NCBI RefSeq assembly: GCF_000382285.1
Contig: NZ_KB907928.1
Location: 1 to 64,000 of the forward strand
Reading direction: 5' to 3'
Source of the DNA: Solimonas variicoloris DSM 15731
GTDB taxonomy: Bacteria > Pseudomonadota > Gammaproteobacteria > Nevskiales > Nevskiaceae
Length of the DNA: 64,000 bases
Below are positions 1 to 9,540 of the stretch, one piece after another. Position numbers and translations under genes: made by a program. The notes under the pieces are model-generated. The model made no database searches. It was given only the letters and a program-made list of their open reading frames with translations, and was not told the origin of the DNA. Every line of letters starts with the position of its first letter. Position 1 is the first letter of the stretch.

Positions 1-714
1 CAGCAGGAACTCGCCGCCGTGATCGCCCGGCGCGAACAGAGCGGGCAGAAGCCGGGCGAGATCCAGCTGCAGCTGCTCGCCTCCAGCGCCGCCAAGCAGA
101 ACGACATGGCGACCTACGGCGCGACGCTGGAAAAGCTCGTCGCGCTGTACCCGCAGCCGAAGTACTGGAGCGAACTGATCGCGCGCACCGCCAGCAAGCC
201 CGGCTTCGCCGCGCGCCTGCGGCTCGACGTCTACCGCCTGAAGCTGGCGGCCGGCGTGCTCGACTCGGGCGACGAAGCGCTCGACGCCACGCAACTGGCG
301 ATCGACGCCGGCCTGCCGGCCGAAGCCGAACACTACCTGCAGCTGGCGCAGGCCAAGGGCGCCAGCGGCAGCGCCGCGCTCAAGGCCACGGTCGCCAAGA
401 AGCTCGCCGAAGACAAGGCTTCCCTCGCCGAAGGCGAGAAAGCCGCCGCCCAACAGGCCAGCGGCGACGCGCTGGTCGCCACCGGCCTGAACTACATCGG
501 CTACGGGCAGTACGACAAAGGCATCGCCCTGATCCAGCAGGGCATCGCCAAGGGCGGCCTGAAGAAGGCGGACGACGCCCGGCTGCACCTGGGCTACGCG
601 CAGGTGCTGGCCGGCCAGAGCGCCGCGGCGCAGGCCACGCTCAAGAGCGTCGCCGGCAGCGACGGCAGCGCCGATCTCGCCCGGCTGTGGACGATGCTGA
701 AGACGGCCCGCTGA
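1..714 (+). CDS. TPR-repeat protein, C-terminal part (5' truncated by window)
   Basis: The reading frame is open to the first base, so the gene starts upstream; about 237 residues are visible. The protein is alanine/leucine-rich and helical. The segment GLNYIGYGQYDKGIALIQQG (about residue 162 on) and the following repeat are tetratricopeptide-like. I recognise the general family of proteobacterial TPR proteins with this C-terminal end, but its specific role is unknown. No membrane segment is visible in the part present. A clear intrinsic terminator follows 60 bases after the stop, so this is the last gene of its transcript. Confidence 0.7.
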   Translation, partial: QQELAAVIARREQSGQKPGEIQLQLLASSAAKQNDMATYGATLEKLVALYPQPKYWSELIARTASKPGFAARLRLDVYRLKLAAGVLDSGDEALDATQLAIDAGLPAEAEHYLQLAQAKGASGSAALKATVAKKLAEDKASLAEGEKAAAQQASGDALVATGLNYIGYGQYDKGIALIQQGIAKGGLKKADDARLHLGYAQVLAGQSAAAQATLKSVAGSDGSADLARLWTMLKTAR

Positions 715-775
715 CGAAGGCCTGCGGAAAGGACCGCGACACCGGCCGGCACGTCCGGCCCTCTCGCCGCCAATG

Positions 776-800
776 AGGCCGCCGCAAGGCGGCCTTTTTC
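776..800 (+). terminator. Rho-independent terminator after the TPR gene
   Basis: Perfect 8-bp stem (776-783 with 788-795) closed by a GCAA tetraloop and followed by a T-run at 795-799. It ends the transcript of the TPR protein gene. Confidence 0.85.
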
Positions 801-1152
801 ATTTTGCCGGAGAGATTCCGGATTCCTCGCCGATCAGATCCGCGCGCAAGAAAGCCATCCATGAGCGTCGGCTGCTGGGCGCGCCGTTGGCGTGCGGTGA
901 ACGCGCCTGGGCGCAGACAACCAGAGCGATGCAGTTGCCGAGCCGCATCGGCAGCGGTGCGAACGACGCGTGAGGGGGTGCCGGGAAAAACACCCAATTG
1001 CGTCACACATTCTTGACGTGATTCAGGACCCGGGACTAGGCTGAAAACGTTGCTATCAGTGCTCGGTTTCGCAAGCACGGGTGATCTTGCGAAACATCAG
1101 ATCGTCGAGCCAAGAACTTGTTGCTAACGCCATTCACTTGGGAGTGAATAGA
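801..1152 (+). other. Intergenic region upstream of the TonB receptor gene
   Basis: About 350 bases between the terminator and the receptor start. The small open frames here on both strands have no ribosome site and no recognisable product. Apart from the promoter-like elements near 1013-1042 and the receptor ribosome-binding site GGAG at 1141-1144, I see nothing. Confidence 0.5.
1013..1042 (+). promoter_or_regulatory. Candidate sigma-70 promoter of the TonB receptor gene
   Basis: TTGACG (1013-1018), 18 bases, then TAGGCT (1037-1042). The -35 element is good and the -10 element is a weak match of the kind common in GC-rich gammaproteobacteria. It would give a leader of about 100 bases before the ATG at 1153. 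No Fur-like box is evident. Confidence 0.4.
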
Positions 1153-4041
1153 ATGAATAAGACGTCGACGCGAACGCGTTCGGAGCGGTTCTTCGCGCTG
1201 AGCGCCATCGCTGCCACCGTTGCGAGCAGCTTTTCGATGATCGCGCATGCGCAGAGCACGGCTACGCCTCCGCCGGCTCAGACGGATGAAATCGAGACCA
1301 TCGTGGTCACCGGTTCGAACATCCGTCGTACCGACAAGGAAACCGCCTCGCCGGTCGAAGTCCTCTCGCGTGATGCGATCGAGGCAACCGGCAAGCAGAA
1401 CATCGGCGAGATCCTGCAGACGCTGACCGCCAACAACCAGGGCTCGATTCCGGGCTCGTTCACGTCGGGCTTCGCCGGCGGTTCGGCGGCGGTCTCGCTG
1501 CGTGGCCTCGGCGTCAACTCGACGCTGGTTCTGATCGACGGTCGCCGCGTTGCTCCTTACGGCCTCGCTGACGACGGTCAGCGCAGCTTCGTCGACCTCA
1601 ACACCATCCCGCTCGAAGCCGTCGAACGCGTCGAAGTGCTGAAGGACGGCGCTTCGGCCATTTACGGTTCGGACGCCATCGCCGGCGTCGTCAACATCAT
1701 CCTGCGCAAGGATTACGAAGGCGCCTCGATCGGCGGCAATCTCGGCACGTCCTACAAGGACGACGGCGACGTCAAGCGTCTCTACGGCAGCTACGGCATT
1801 GGCAATGCGGCGACGGATGGCTACAACGCCTTCATCACCGCCGAGGCTTCGCGCCAGGACCGCATCGCGAACACGGATCGCGACGGCTATCTCGCGACGA
1901 ACAATCTGCTCGACTACGGCTGGTACGACAATCGTCGTGGTGGTAGCCCTTACGGCTGGGCTGGCGCAACGGGTAGTCTTGTAAACCCGTACGGTGCCGC
2001 GCGGCTTGTCGGTGCAACGTCGACGCAGCGCCGCAACGTCACGGCGTGCCCGGAAACCAGTCCGGCTTCCGGCGACGGAGAAGGGTTGGAGCCCGTCTGT
2101 CTCTGGGATCCGATCGCCTATTCCAGCATTCAGCCGAAGGTCGATCGTGCCAATATCCTGAGCGGCGGCACGCTGCGTATCACGGACTCGATTCGTGCCA
2201 CGGCTTCGCTCGGTTATTTCTACTCACAAACGGAAGGTATGACCACGCCTTCGAGCGTGACGCGCGGCGGCACGTACAACGCGAACTCGGGTTCGTACTT
2301 CAATCCGTCGGTGTCGATGCGTCTGCCGGCGGGCCATCCGGACAATCCGTTCGGCAACGAAGGGCCGGTACTGCTGAGCTATTCGACGAATGATTTCGGC
2401 GGTCGCCGCGAGGAAGTGACCAATGATGCCTATCGTGCCGTGCTCGGTCTTGACGGTGCGTTCTTCGACACCTCGTGGACGTGGAACACGGGCTTCACCT
2501 ACAGCCGTGTCGAAACCAAGCGCGAGCTCAACGGCTATATCCTCGGCTCGGTGATGCAAGACGCGCTGAACCGTCCGCTGAATCCGTTCCGCATCAACAA
2601 TCCGTCGCTGAACTCGCAATCGGACTACGACGCGATCTCGCCGACGCTGAACGTCACGGCAAAGAACACGCTGATGGCGTTCGACGGCAGCGTCAACGGC
2701 TCGCTGTTCTCGTTGCCGGGTGGCGACGTCATGATGGCAGTCGGCGGCGAATGGCGTAAGGAGAAGTACGACGCGCCGGCTGTCCCGGGTACCGAGACGG
2801 GTGACGTCAACGGACTCGGCTACTCGGCGTTTGCGGACGACCGCAAGATCTATGCCGCTTACACCGAAATCGTGGTCCCGGTCGTCAAGATGCTCGAGCT
2901 CGACGCGGCGGTCCGTTACGACCACTACGATGAGTACGGCAGCTCGACGAATCCGAAGTTCGGCTTCAAGTTCAAGCCGATCGATCAGGTCGCGCTGCGC
3001 GGTACATACGCGGAAGGCTTCCGCGCACCGGGCCCCGCTGAGGGTGGTGATGCAGCGACCTTTGGATACACCGGTATCGCGCTGATCACTGCCGGCAATC
3101 CGGATATCAAGCCGGAAACCTCGAAGAGCTATACGCTGGGTCTCGTCGTCGAGCCGATCAAGAACATGAGCGCCACGATCGACTACTACCTGATCAAGCG
3201 CGAGAATGAAATCGTCGGGGCTGACCAGGGGTCGGTGCAAGCAGGCGTTCCGCTGCAGGGCGAACCGGGTACCAGTGTGCCGGGTGCACTTCCCAATTCG
3301 CTCGTCGTTTACGGCCCCGAGGAATCTGCCGACCCGAACACTGGCCTCGCGAAAGTGACGGCTGTCTATGCGCCGTACATCAACGCCAACAAGACGAAGA
3401 CTGACGGTCTGGAAGCCAATATCCAGCAGAGCCTGCGTCTGGCCGACATCGGCAAGATCAAGCTCAACGCCGGCTGGACGCATGTGTTCAACTTCGAGCG
3501 CGACTTTGGCGGCGGCGATGTGCGTGAGTATGCGGGCACGCACGGTCCGTACGCGCTGAGCTCGGCGAGCGGTACGCCGTCGGATCGGGGCACATTCTCG
3601 GTTTCGTTCGAGCGCGCCAACTGGACGGTTACGGCACAGGTAAACTACGTCAGCGGCATGGATCTGATCGATTTCAAGGGGCAGTCACTTAATCAGGAAA
3701 CGGACGAAAACGGTAATCCGATTCCGGTTTGGTACAACGACTCGACGGGCAACGAGTATTCCCTGCCGAACGGTCCGTCGAAGTTGGCCTGCGATGCCTA
3801 CACGCCCGACGGCAAGCAGTTCAGCGGTGACTGCCGTCTGCCTTCGTTTACGACCTGGGATCTGTTCGGCAAGATGGATGTGACCAACCACTGGACGATC
3901 ACCGGCTCGATCCAGAACCTGTTCAACAAGGAAGCGCCGTTCGATCCGTACACCTACGGCGGCACGAACTACAACCCGGCCTTCCACCAGGCCGGTGCGG
4001 TCGGTCGCTTCTTCACGGCGGGTCTGAAGTACACGTTCTAA
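1153..4041 (+). CDS. TonB-dependent outer-membrane receptor
   Basis: A 962-residue outer-membrane active-transport protein driven by TonB/ExbBD; the substrate cannot be named. I chose the ATG at 1153 because GGAG lies 8 bases upstream and the following residues form a signal peptide ending near AHAQS; a longer in-frame GTG start at 1081 lacks both. After the signal come a TonB-box-like stretch (ETIVVTGSNI) and a plug domain (about residues 60-180, with VSLRGLGVNSTLVLIDGRR and GASAIYGSDAIAGVVNIILR). A long beta-barrel follows and ends in the terminal aromatic KYTF. This receptor type (VVTGSNI, large extracellular loops) is abundant in Xanthomonadales and Caulobacterales. It is a single-gene transcript with its own promoter and terminator. 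Confidence 0.93.
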   Translation: MNKTSTRTRSERFFALSAIAATVASSFSMIAHAQSTATPPPAQTDEIETIVVTGSNIRRTDKETASPVEVLSRDAIEATGKQNIGEILQTLTANNQGSIPGSFTSGFAGGSAAVSLRGLGVNSTLVLIDGRRVAPYGLADDGQRSFVDLNTIPLEAVERVEVLKDGASAIYGSDAIAGVVNIILRKDYEGASIGGNLGTSYKDDGDVKRLYGSYGIGNAATDGYNAFITAEASRQDRIANTDRDGYLATNNLLDYGWYDNRRGGSPYGWAGATGSLVNPYGAARLVGATSTQRRNVTACPETSPASGDGEGLEPVCLWDPIAYSSIQPKVDRANILSGGTLRITDSIRATASLGYFYSQTEGMTTPSSVTRGGTYNANSGSYFNPSVSMRLPAGHPDNPFGNEGPVLLSYSTNDFGGRREEVTNDAYRAVLGLDGAFFDTSWTWNTGFTYSRVETKRELNGYILGSVMQDALNRPLNPFRINNPSLNSQSDYDAISPTLNVTAKNTLMAFDGSVNGSLFSLPGGDVMMAVGGEWRKEKYDAPAVPGTETGDVNGLGYSAFADDRKIYAAYTEIVVPVVKMLELDAAVRYDHYDEYGSSTNPKFGFKFKPIDQVALRGTYAEGFRAPGPAEGGDAATFGYTGIALITAGNPDIKPETSKSYTLGLVVEPIKNMSATIDYYLIKRENEIVGADQGSVQAGVPLQGEPGTSVPGALPNSLVVYGPEESADPNTGLAKVTAVYAPYINANKTKTDGLEANIQQSLRLADIGKIKLNAGWTHVFNFERDFGGGDVREYAGTHGPYALSSASGTPSDRGTFSVSFERANWTVTAQVNYVSGMDLIDFKGQSLNQETDENGNPIPVWYNDSTGNEYSLPNGPSKLACDAYTPDGKQFSGDCRLPSFTTWDLFGKMDVTNHWTITGSIQNLFNKEAPFDPYTYGGTNYNPAFHQAGAVGRFFTAGLKYTF

Positions 4042-4067
4042 ACCGCGGCACGCGGTTGACGTGAATG

Positions 4068-4097
4068 GCCTGGCCCCGAAAGGGGCCAGGCTTTTTT
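4068..4097 (+). terminator. Rho-independent terminator after the TonB receptor
   Basis: Ten-bp GC-rich stem (4068-4077 with 4082-4091), GAAA loop, then six T at 4092-4097. Confidence 0.9.
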
Positions 4098-4158
4098 GTT
4101 GGATAATGTTTTCGGCCAGCGCCTTCGCCCCAAAGGATCGCGGTAAAACGCACAACGC

Positions 4159-5070
4159 ATGAACGAACGAAAGACCGTCGCGACGTACGATGGACGCATT
4201 CTCCTGGCCTTCGCCATCGTCTACATCGTCTGGGGCTCGACCTATCTCGCGATCCGTGTCGGCGTGCATGAAGCGCCGCCGATCCTGTTCGCCGGCCTGC
4301 GCTTCCTGATCGCGGCGCCGCTGATGCTGGCGTACGCGGCCTGGAGCGGGATGCGCTGGCCGACCTCGCGGCGCGATTGGTGGGTGATCTCGGTGACGTC
4401 GCTGATGATGCTGGTCGGGGCGAACGGCATGGTCACCTGGGCCGAGCAGTGGGTGCAGTCGAATCAGGCGGCCTTGATCGTGGCGACCTCGGCGCTGTGG
4501 ATGGCGGGCTTCGGCACGCTCGGCGCGAGCGGCGAGCCGCTCGGGCGTGCGACGCTGGCCGGACTGGTCGTCGGCTTTCTCGGTGTCGCGGTGCTGGTCG
4601 GTGACGGTTTGCGGCTCGAGGCGGCGCCGTGGCCGGCCTATCTGATGCTGATCCTGTCGCCAATCCTCTGGGCCGGCGGCTCGATCTTCGCGCGGCGTTA
4701 TCCGCTCACTTGCGCGCCGCTGATGACGGCGGCGCTGCAGATCCTGATCGCCGGCGTGGTGCAGACCGGGCTTGGTCTCGCGCTCGGCGAGGCCGCAGCA
4801 TGGCGTTGGACGCCGAACGTCATCGGCGCCGTGCTGTATCTCGCGGTGTTCGGCTCCTGTGTCGCGTTCGGCGCGTATTACTGGCTCGTGCATCAGGTGA
4901 CGCCGGCGCAACTCGGCACCTACGCCTACGTGAATCCGGCGGTCGCGGTCGTGCTCGGCTGGCTGCTGCTCGGCGAACGGCTGAGCACGATGCAGCTCGG
5001 CGGCACGCTGATCATCCTGTTGTCGGTCGTCGCCGTGACGCTGGCGTCGCGGCGACCGCGCAAGGCCTGA
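4159..5070 (+). CDS. EamA/RhaT-family inner-membrane transporter (DMT superfamily)
   Basis: A 303-residue inner-membrane exporter-type protein with about ten hydrophobic segments arranged as two EamA repeats (roughly residues 14-145 and 160-295). The N-terminal WGSTYLAIRVG and the second-repeat GTYAYVNPAVAVVLGWLLLGE are signature segments of drug/metabolite exporters such as YedA. The substrate is unknown; amino acids or metabolites are usual for the family. The stop is 3 bases before the oppA start, so it may be co-transcribed with the peptide ABC operon. Confidence 0.88.
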   Translation: MNERKTVATYDGRILLAFAIVYIVWGSTYLAIRVGVHEAPPILFAGLRFLIAAPLMLAYAAWSGMRWPTSRRDWWVISVTSLMMLVGANGMVTWAEQWVQSNQAALIVATSALWMAGFGTLGASGEPLGRATLAGLVVGFLGVAVLVGDGLRLEAAPWPAYLMLILSPILWAGGSIFARRYPLTCAPLMTAALQILIAGVVQTGLGLALGEAAAWRWTPNVIGAVLYLAVFGSCVAFGAYYWLVHQVTPAQLGTYAYVNPAVAVVLGWLLLGERLSTMQLGGTLIILLSVVAVTLASRRPRKA

Positions 5071-5073
5071 TCG

Positions 5074-6663
5074 ATGCGGCGCCGCACGCCTCGGAGGCTC
5101 GCGGCTGCGCTGATGCTGGCCATGCTAGCCCTGCCGGTGCAGGCGGAGCAGGTGCTGCGCATCGGCAACGGTCCGGAACCGGAATCGCTGGACCCGCAGC
5201 GCATGTCCAGTGTCAGCGCGCTGAATATCGCGCGCGATCTGTATGAGGGTCTGACGCGCATCGGCCCGGATGGCCGGGCGCTGCCGGCGGCGGCGCAGGG
5301 CTGGCAAGTCGGTGACGGAGGGCGGCGCTACACCTTCCAGCTGCGCCCGGGCCTGCGCTGGTCGAACGGCGAGCCGCTGACGGCGGAGGACTTCGCCGCC
5401 GGCCTGCGCCGTCTGGTCGATCCGCGCACCGGCGCGCCGTTCGCGCAGCTGCTGTCGTGCATCGTCAACGCGCAGGCGATCAGCGAGGGCCGCGCGCGTC
5501 CCGAACAGCTCGCGGTCTGGGCGCTGGGGCCTTCGCAGGTGCAGATCCTGTTGCGCGCGCCGACGCCTTACCTGCCGAGCTTGCTCGCGCATCCGGCGAG
5601 CTTTCCCACCTACCGGCCGGCGCTCGCGCGCTATGGACGCGAGTTCGCGCGGCCGGGCCGGCTGGTCGGCAATGGCGCGTTCCGCCTCGATCAGTGGGTC
5701 GTGCAGGGGCAGATCGAGCTGGTCCGCAATCCGCACTACTGGGACGACGACCGCACCGCGCTCGATCGCATCCGTTATGTGCCGAGCGACGATGTCGCAG
5801 CCGAGCTCAAGCGCTATCGCGCCGGCGAGCTCGACGTGACCTCCGAGATTCCGCTCGTGCAGGCGCCGCAGCTGCGCGCGCGGCTCGGTGACGAGCTGCA
5901 TGTCGCGACCTATCTCGGCAGCTATTTCTACGGCTTCAACATGGAGCGTGCGCCGCTGGCGGCGCAGCCCGGGCTGCGCCGCGCGCTGGCGATGGTCATC
6001 GACCGCGAATTGATCGTCGCCAAGGTCATGAATGGCTTGGCGCGGCCCGCCTATGGCTGGGTGCCGCCCGGCGTTTCGGGTTACGCGCCGCAGTCAGTCG
6101 ACTGGGCAGCCTGGCCGATGGCGCGCCGCCTCGCGGAGGCGCGCCGCCTCTATGCCGCCGCCGGCTATACGCCGGCGCATCCGTTGCGTGTCGAGCTGCG
6201 CTACAACACGCACGATGATCACAAGCGCATCGCGACGGTCGTCGCCGCCATGTGGAAGCAGACGCTCGGTGTCGAAGCGACGCTGATCCACGAGGAGAAC
6301 AAGGTCTTTCTCGCCAAGCGGCGCCTGCGGCGCGAAACGCAGATCTTCCGTGCCGCCTGGATCGGCGACTACGACGATACGAGCAGCTTCCTCGACGTGC
6401 TGGCGAGCGACAACGGCCGCAACGATACCGGCTGGCGCGATCCGCAGTACGACGCGCTGCTGGCGGCCGCGGCCACGGAGGCTGATCCGGCGCGGCGTGC
6501 CGGCCTGCTCGCCGAGGCCGAGCGCCGGGCGCTCGACGCACTGCCGGTGATCCCGATCTACTGGTACGTGTCCAAGCATCTGGTGAAGCCGTATGTGCGC
6601 GGCTGGCGCGATAATCTGCTCGACTACCACTACGGCAAGGACCTGAGCCTCGCGCCCGGATGA
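5074..6663 (+). CDS. oppA: Oligopeptide ABC transporter, periplasmic binding protein
   Basis: A 529-residue extracytoplasmic solute-binding protein of family 5 (OppA/MppA type). It captures peptides for the permease encoded next. The Sec signal peptide ends near residue 24 (PVQA/EQ). The mature start RIGNGPEPESLDPQ is the characteristic entry to this fold, and FNMERAPLAAQPGLRRALAM and a C-terminal segment with PVIPIYWY are typical family positions. No lipobox is seen, so it is probably free in the periplasm. Its stop overlaps the oppB start (ATGA), showing translational coupling. Confidence 0.9.
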   Translation: MRRRTPRRLAAALMLAMLALPVQAEQVLRIGNGPEPESLDPQRMSSVSALNIARDLYEGLTRIGPDGRALPAAAQGWQVGDGGRRYTFQLRPGLRWSNGEPLTAEDFAAGLRRLVDPRTGAPFAQLLSCIVNAQAISEGRARPEQLAVWALGPSQVQILLRAPTPYLPSLLAHPASFPTYRPALARYGREFARPGRLVGNGAFRLDQWVVQGQIELVRNPHYWDDDRTALDRIRYVPSDDVAAELKRYRAGELDVTSEIPLVQAPQLRARLGDELHVATYLGSYFYGFNMERAPLAAQPGLRRALAMVIDRELIVAKVMNGLARPAYGWVPPGVSGYAPQSVDWAAWPMARRLAEARRLYAAAGYTPAHPLRVELRYNTHDDHKRIATVVAAMWKQTLGVEATLIHEENKVFLAKRRLRRETQIFRAAWIGDYDDTSSFLDVLASDNGRNDTGWRDPQYDALLAAAATEADPARRAGLLAEAERRALDALPVIPIYWYVSKHLVKPYVRGWRDNLLDYHYGKDLSLAPG

Positions 6664-7583
6664 TCGCGTTCGCGCTACGACGCCTGCTGTCGGCGGTGCC
6701 GACGCTTTTCGTGCTGGTCACGCTGGCGTTCTTCCTGATGCGCGCCGCACCGGGCGGTCCGTTCGACGGCGAGCGCACGCTGCCGCCGCAGATCGAGGCA
6801 GCGCTGGCCGCCGAATACCACCTCGACGAGTCGCTGTGGCGCCAGTATCTGCGCTATCTCGGCGGTCTGGCGCGCGGCGATCTCGGCCCTTCGTTCCAGT
6901 ACGAAGGCTATCGCGTCGGCGAGCTGATCGCGGCCGCACTGCCGGTCTCGCTGAGCCTCGGCGCCGGCGCCCTGCTGCTCGCGCTCGCCCTCGGCGGCGC
7001 GATCGGCATCGTCTGCGCGCAACGGCCGGACGGCGCTGTCGATCGCGTGCTTGGTGCAGTCGTGCTGCTGGGCGTGTCGGTGCCGAACTATGTCGTCGCC
7101 CCGCTGCTGGTGCTGCTGTTCGCGATCGGGCTCGGCTGGCTGCCGGCCGGCGGCTGGCGGCCGGGCACGCTCGCCGACGCGCTGCTGCCGACGATCGCGC
7201 TGGCCTTGCCGCAGATCGCCTACGTGGCGCGCCTGCTGCGTGCCGGCCTGCTCGATGCGCTGGCCGCGCCGTACGTGCGCACCGCGCGCGCCAAGGGTCT
7301 GCCGGAACGCACGATCCTGTTCCGCCACGCGCTGCGTCCGGCGCTGCTGCCGGTGATCTCGCATCTCGGCCCGGCGGCGGCAGGCCTCATCACCGGCTCG
7401 GTCGTCGTCGAGCAGGTCTTCAACATCCCCGGCCTCGGACGCTACTTCGTGCAGGCGGCGCTCAACCGCGATTACACGCTCGTGCTCGGCGTGGTGCTGC
7501 TCTACGGCACGCTGATCGTGATGCTGAACTTCGTCGTCGATCTGCTCTACGGCGCGCTCGATCCGCGCCTGCGTCCGGCATGA
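6660..7583 (+). CDS. oppB: Oligopeptide ABC transporter permease, OppB type
   Basis: A 307-residue inner-membrane permease with an N-terminal transmembrane helix (RRLLSAVPTLFVLVTLAFFL), four to five further helices and the OppB/DppB C-terminal half. The cytoplasmic coupling (EAA-like) loop is around YVRTARAKGLPERTILFRHA. Start and stop both overlap neighbours by 4 bases (ATGA at 6660 and 7580), typical of a tightly coupled operon. It forms the pore with OppC. Confidence 0.93.
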   Translation: MIAFALRRLLSAVPTLFVLVTLAFFLMRAAPGGPFDGERTLPPQIEAALAAEYHLDESLWRQYLRYLGGLARGDLGPSFQYEGYRVGELIAAALPVSLSLGAGALLLALALGGAIGIVCAQRPDGAVDRVLGAVVLLGVSVPNYVVAPLLVLLFAIGLGWLPAGGWRPGTLADALLPTIALALPQIAYVARLLRAGLLDALAAPYVRTARAKGLPERTILFRHALRPALLPVISHLGPAAAGLITGSVVVEQVFNIPGLGRYFVQAALNRDYTLVLGVVLLYGTLIVMLNFVVDLLYGALDPRLRPA

Positions 7584-8413
7584 ACGGCGTGCGCATCCTG
7601 CTCGCGGATCGGCGGCTGCTCGCGGCGGTGCTGGCGCTGGCCGCGGTGCTGGCGCTGGTGCTGGTTGGCCCGTGGTTCAGTCCGTACGCCTGCGACGAGA
7701 TCGACTTTGCCGGCGATTGGTCGGCGCCGCCGTCGGCCAGCGGCGCGCACTGGTTCGGCACCGACAGCCTCGGCCGCGACCTGTTTGTGCGCACGCTCTG
7801 CGGCGGACGGCTGTCGCTGCTCGTCGGTCTGGTCTCGACGCTGGTGTCGCTGGCGATCGGCGTCGCCTGGGGCGCGCTCGCCGGCTATCGCGGCGGCCGT
7901 CTCGACCAGACGATGATGCGCGCCGTCGATGTGCTCTACGCGCTGCCGTTCATGTTTTTCGTGATCGTGCTGATGGTGCTGTTCGGCCGCCATCTGCTGC
8001 TGATCTTCATCGCCATCGGCGCCGTCAACTGGCTCGACATGGCGCGCGTCGCGCGTGGCCAGACGCTGGCGCTGCGCCGGCGCGAGTTCGTCGCCGCGGC
8101 GCGGCTGTCGGGGCTCGATGACTTGCAGATCGTGCGCCGCCACATCGTGCCGAATCTTGCCGGCCTGGTCGTCATCTATGCGGCGCTGACGCTGCCGCAG
8201 GTGATCCTGATCGAATCGTTCCTGAGCTTCCTCGGGCTCGGCGTGCAGGAACCGGCGACCAGCTGGGGCGCGCTCGTCAACGACGGCGCGCGCGAGATGG
8301 AAAGCGCGCCGTGGTCGCTGCTGTTCCCGGCCGGGTTCCTGACGACGACCTTGCTGCTGCTCAACGTCATCGCCGAGCGCCTGCGTGCGGCGCTCGAGCG
8401 GCCCGGATGCTGA
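7580..8413 (+). CDS. oppC: Oligopeptide ABC transporter permease, OppC type
   Basis: A 277-residue inner-membrane permease. I chose the ATG at 7580 because it overlaps the oppB stop; the frame is open far upstream but only as a shadow of oppB. Motifs of OppC/DppC are present: GAHWFGTDSLGRDLFVR near the N-terminus and the coupling loop around REFVAAARLSGLDDLQIVRRHIVPN. The C-terminal PATSWGALVNDGAREM is also typical. Ten bases separate it from the oppD start. Confidence 0.93.
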   Translation: MNGVRILLADRRLLAAVLALAAVLALVLVGPWFSPYACDEIDFAGDWSAPPSASGAHWFGTDSLGRDLFVRTLCGGRLSLLVGLVSTLVSLAIGVAWGALAGYRGGRLDQTMMRAVDVLYALPFMFFVIVLMVLFGRHLLLIFIAIGAVNWLDMARVARGQTLALRRREFVAAARLSGLDDLQIVRRHIVPNLAGLVVIYAALTLPQVILIESFLSFLGLGVQEPATSWGALVNDGAREMESAPWSLLFPAGFLTTTLLLLNVIAERLRAALERPGC

Positions 8414-8423
8414 GGCGCTGACG

Positions 8424-9398
<975 letters not shown>

Positions 9399-9540
9399 TC
9401 CGGAAATCCCTTGCGCACGCAAGGTTTTCGCCGATAATCGCAGCAACGGCAGCCACTTCAAGCGGAACACCGCGCGGCGCCGAAACGGTCGACTCGAATC
9501 GACCGGCACTGCCCAAGTGCGAAAAATGGGGGGAGAAGCC

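Noticed and set aside
1081-1152. Earlier GTG start for the TonB receptor
   Set aside because: It would put 24 polar residues before the signal peptide; the ATG at 1153 has a ribosome site and begins the signal peptide directly.
2224-3543. Long minus-strand open frame (439 codons) opposite the TonB receptor
   Set aside because: The protein is Arg-rich and lacks any family motif; it is the antisense shadow of a clearly real barrel protein.
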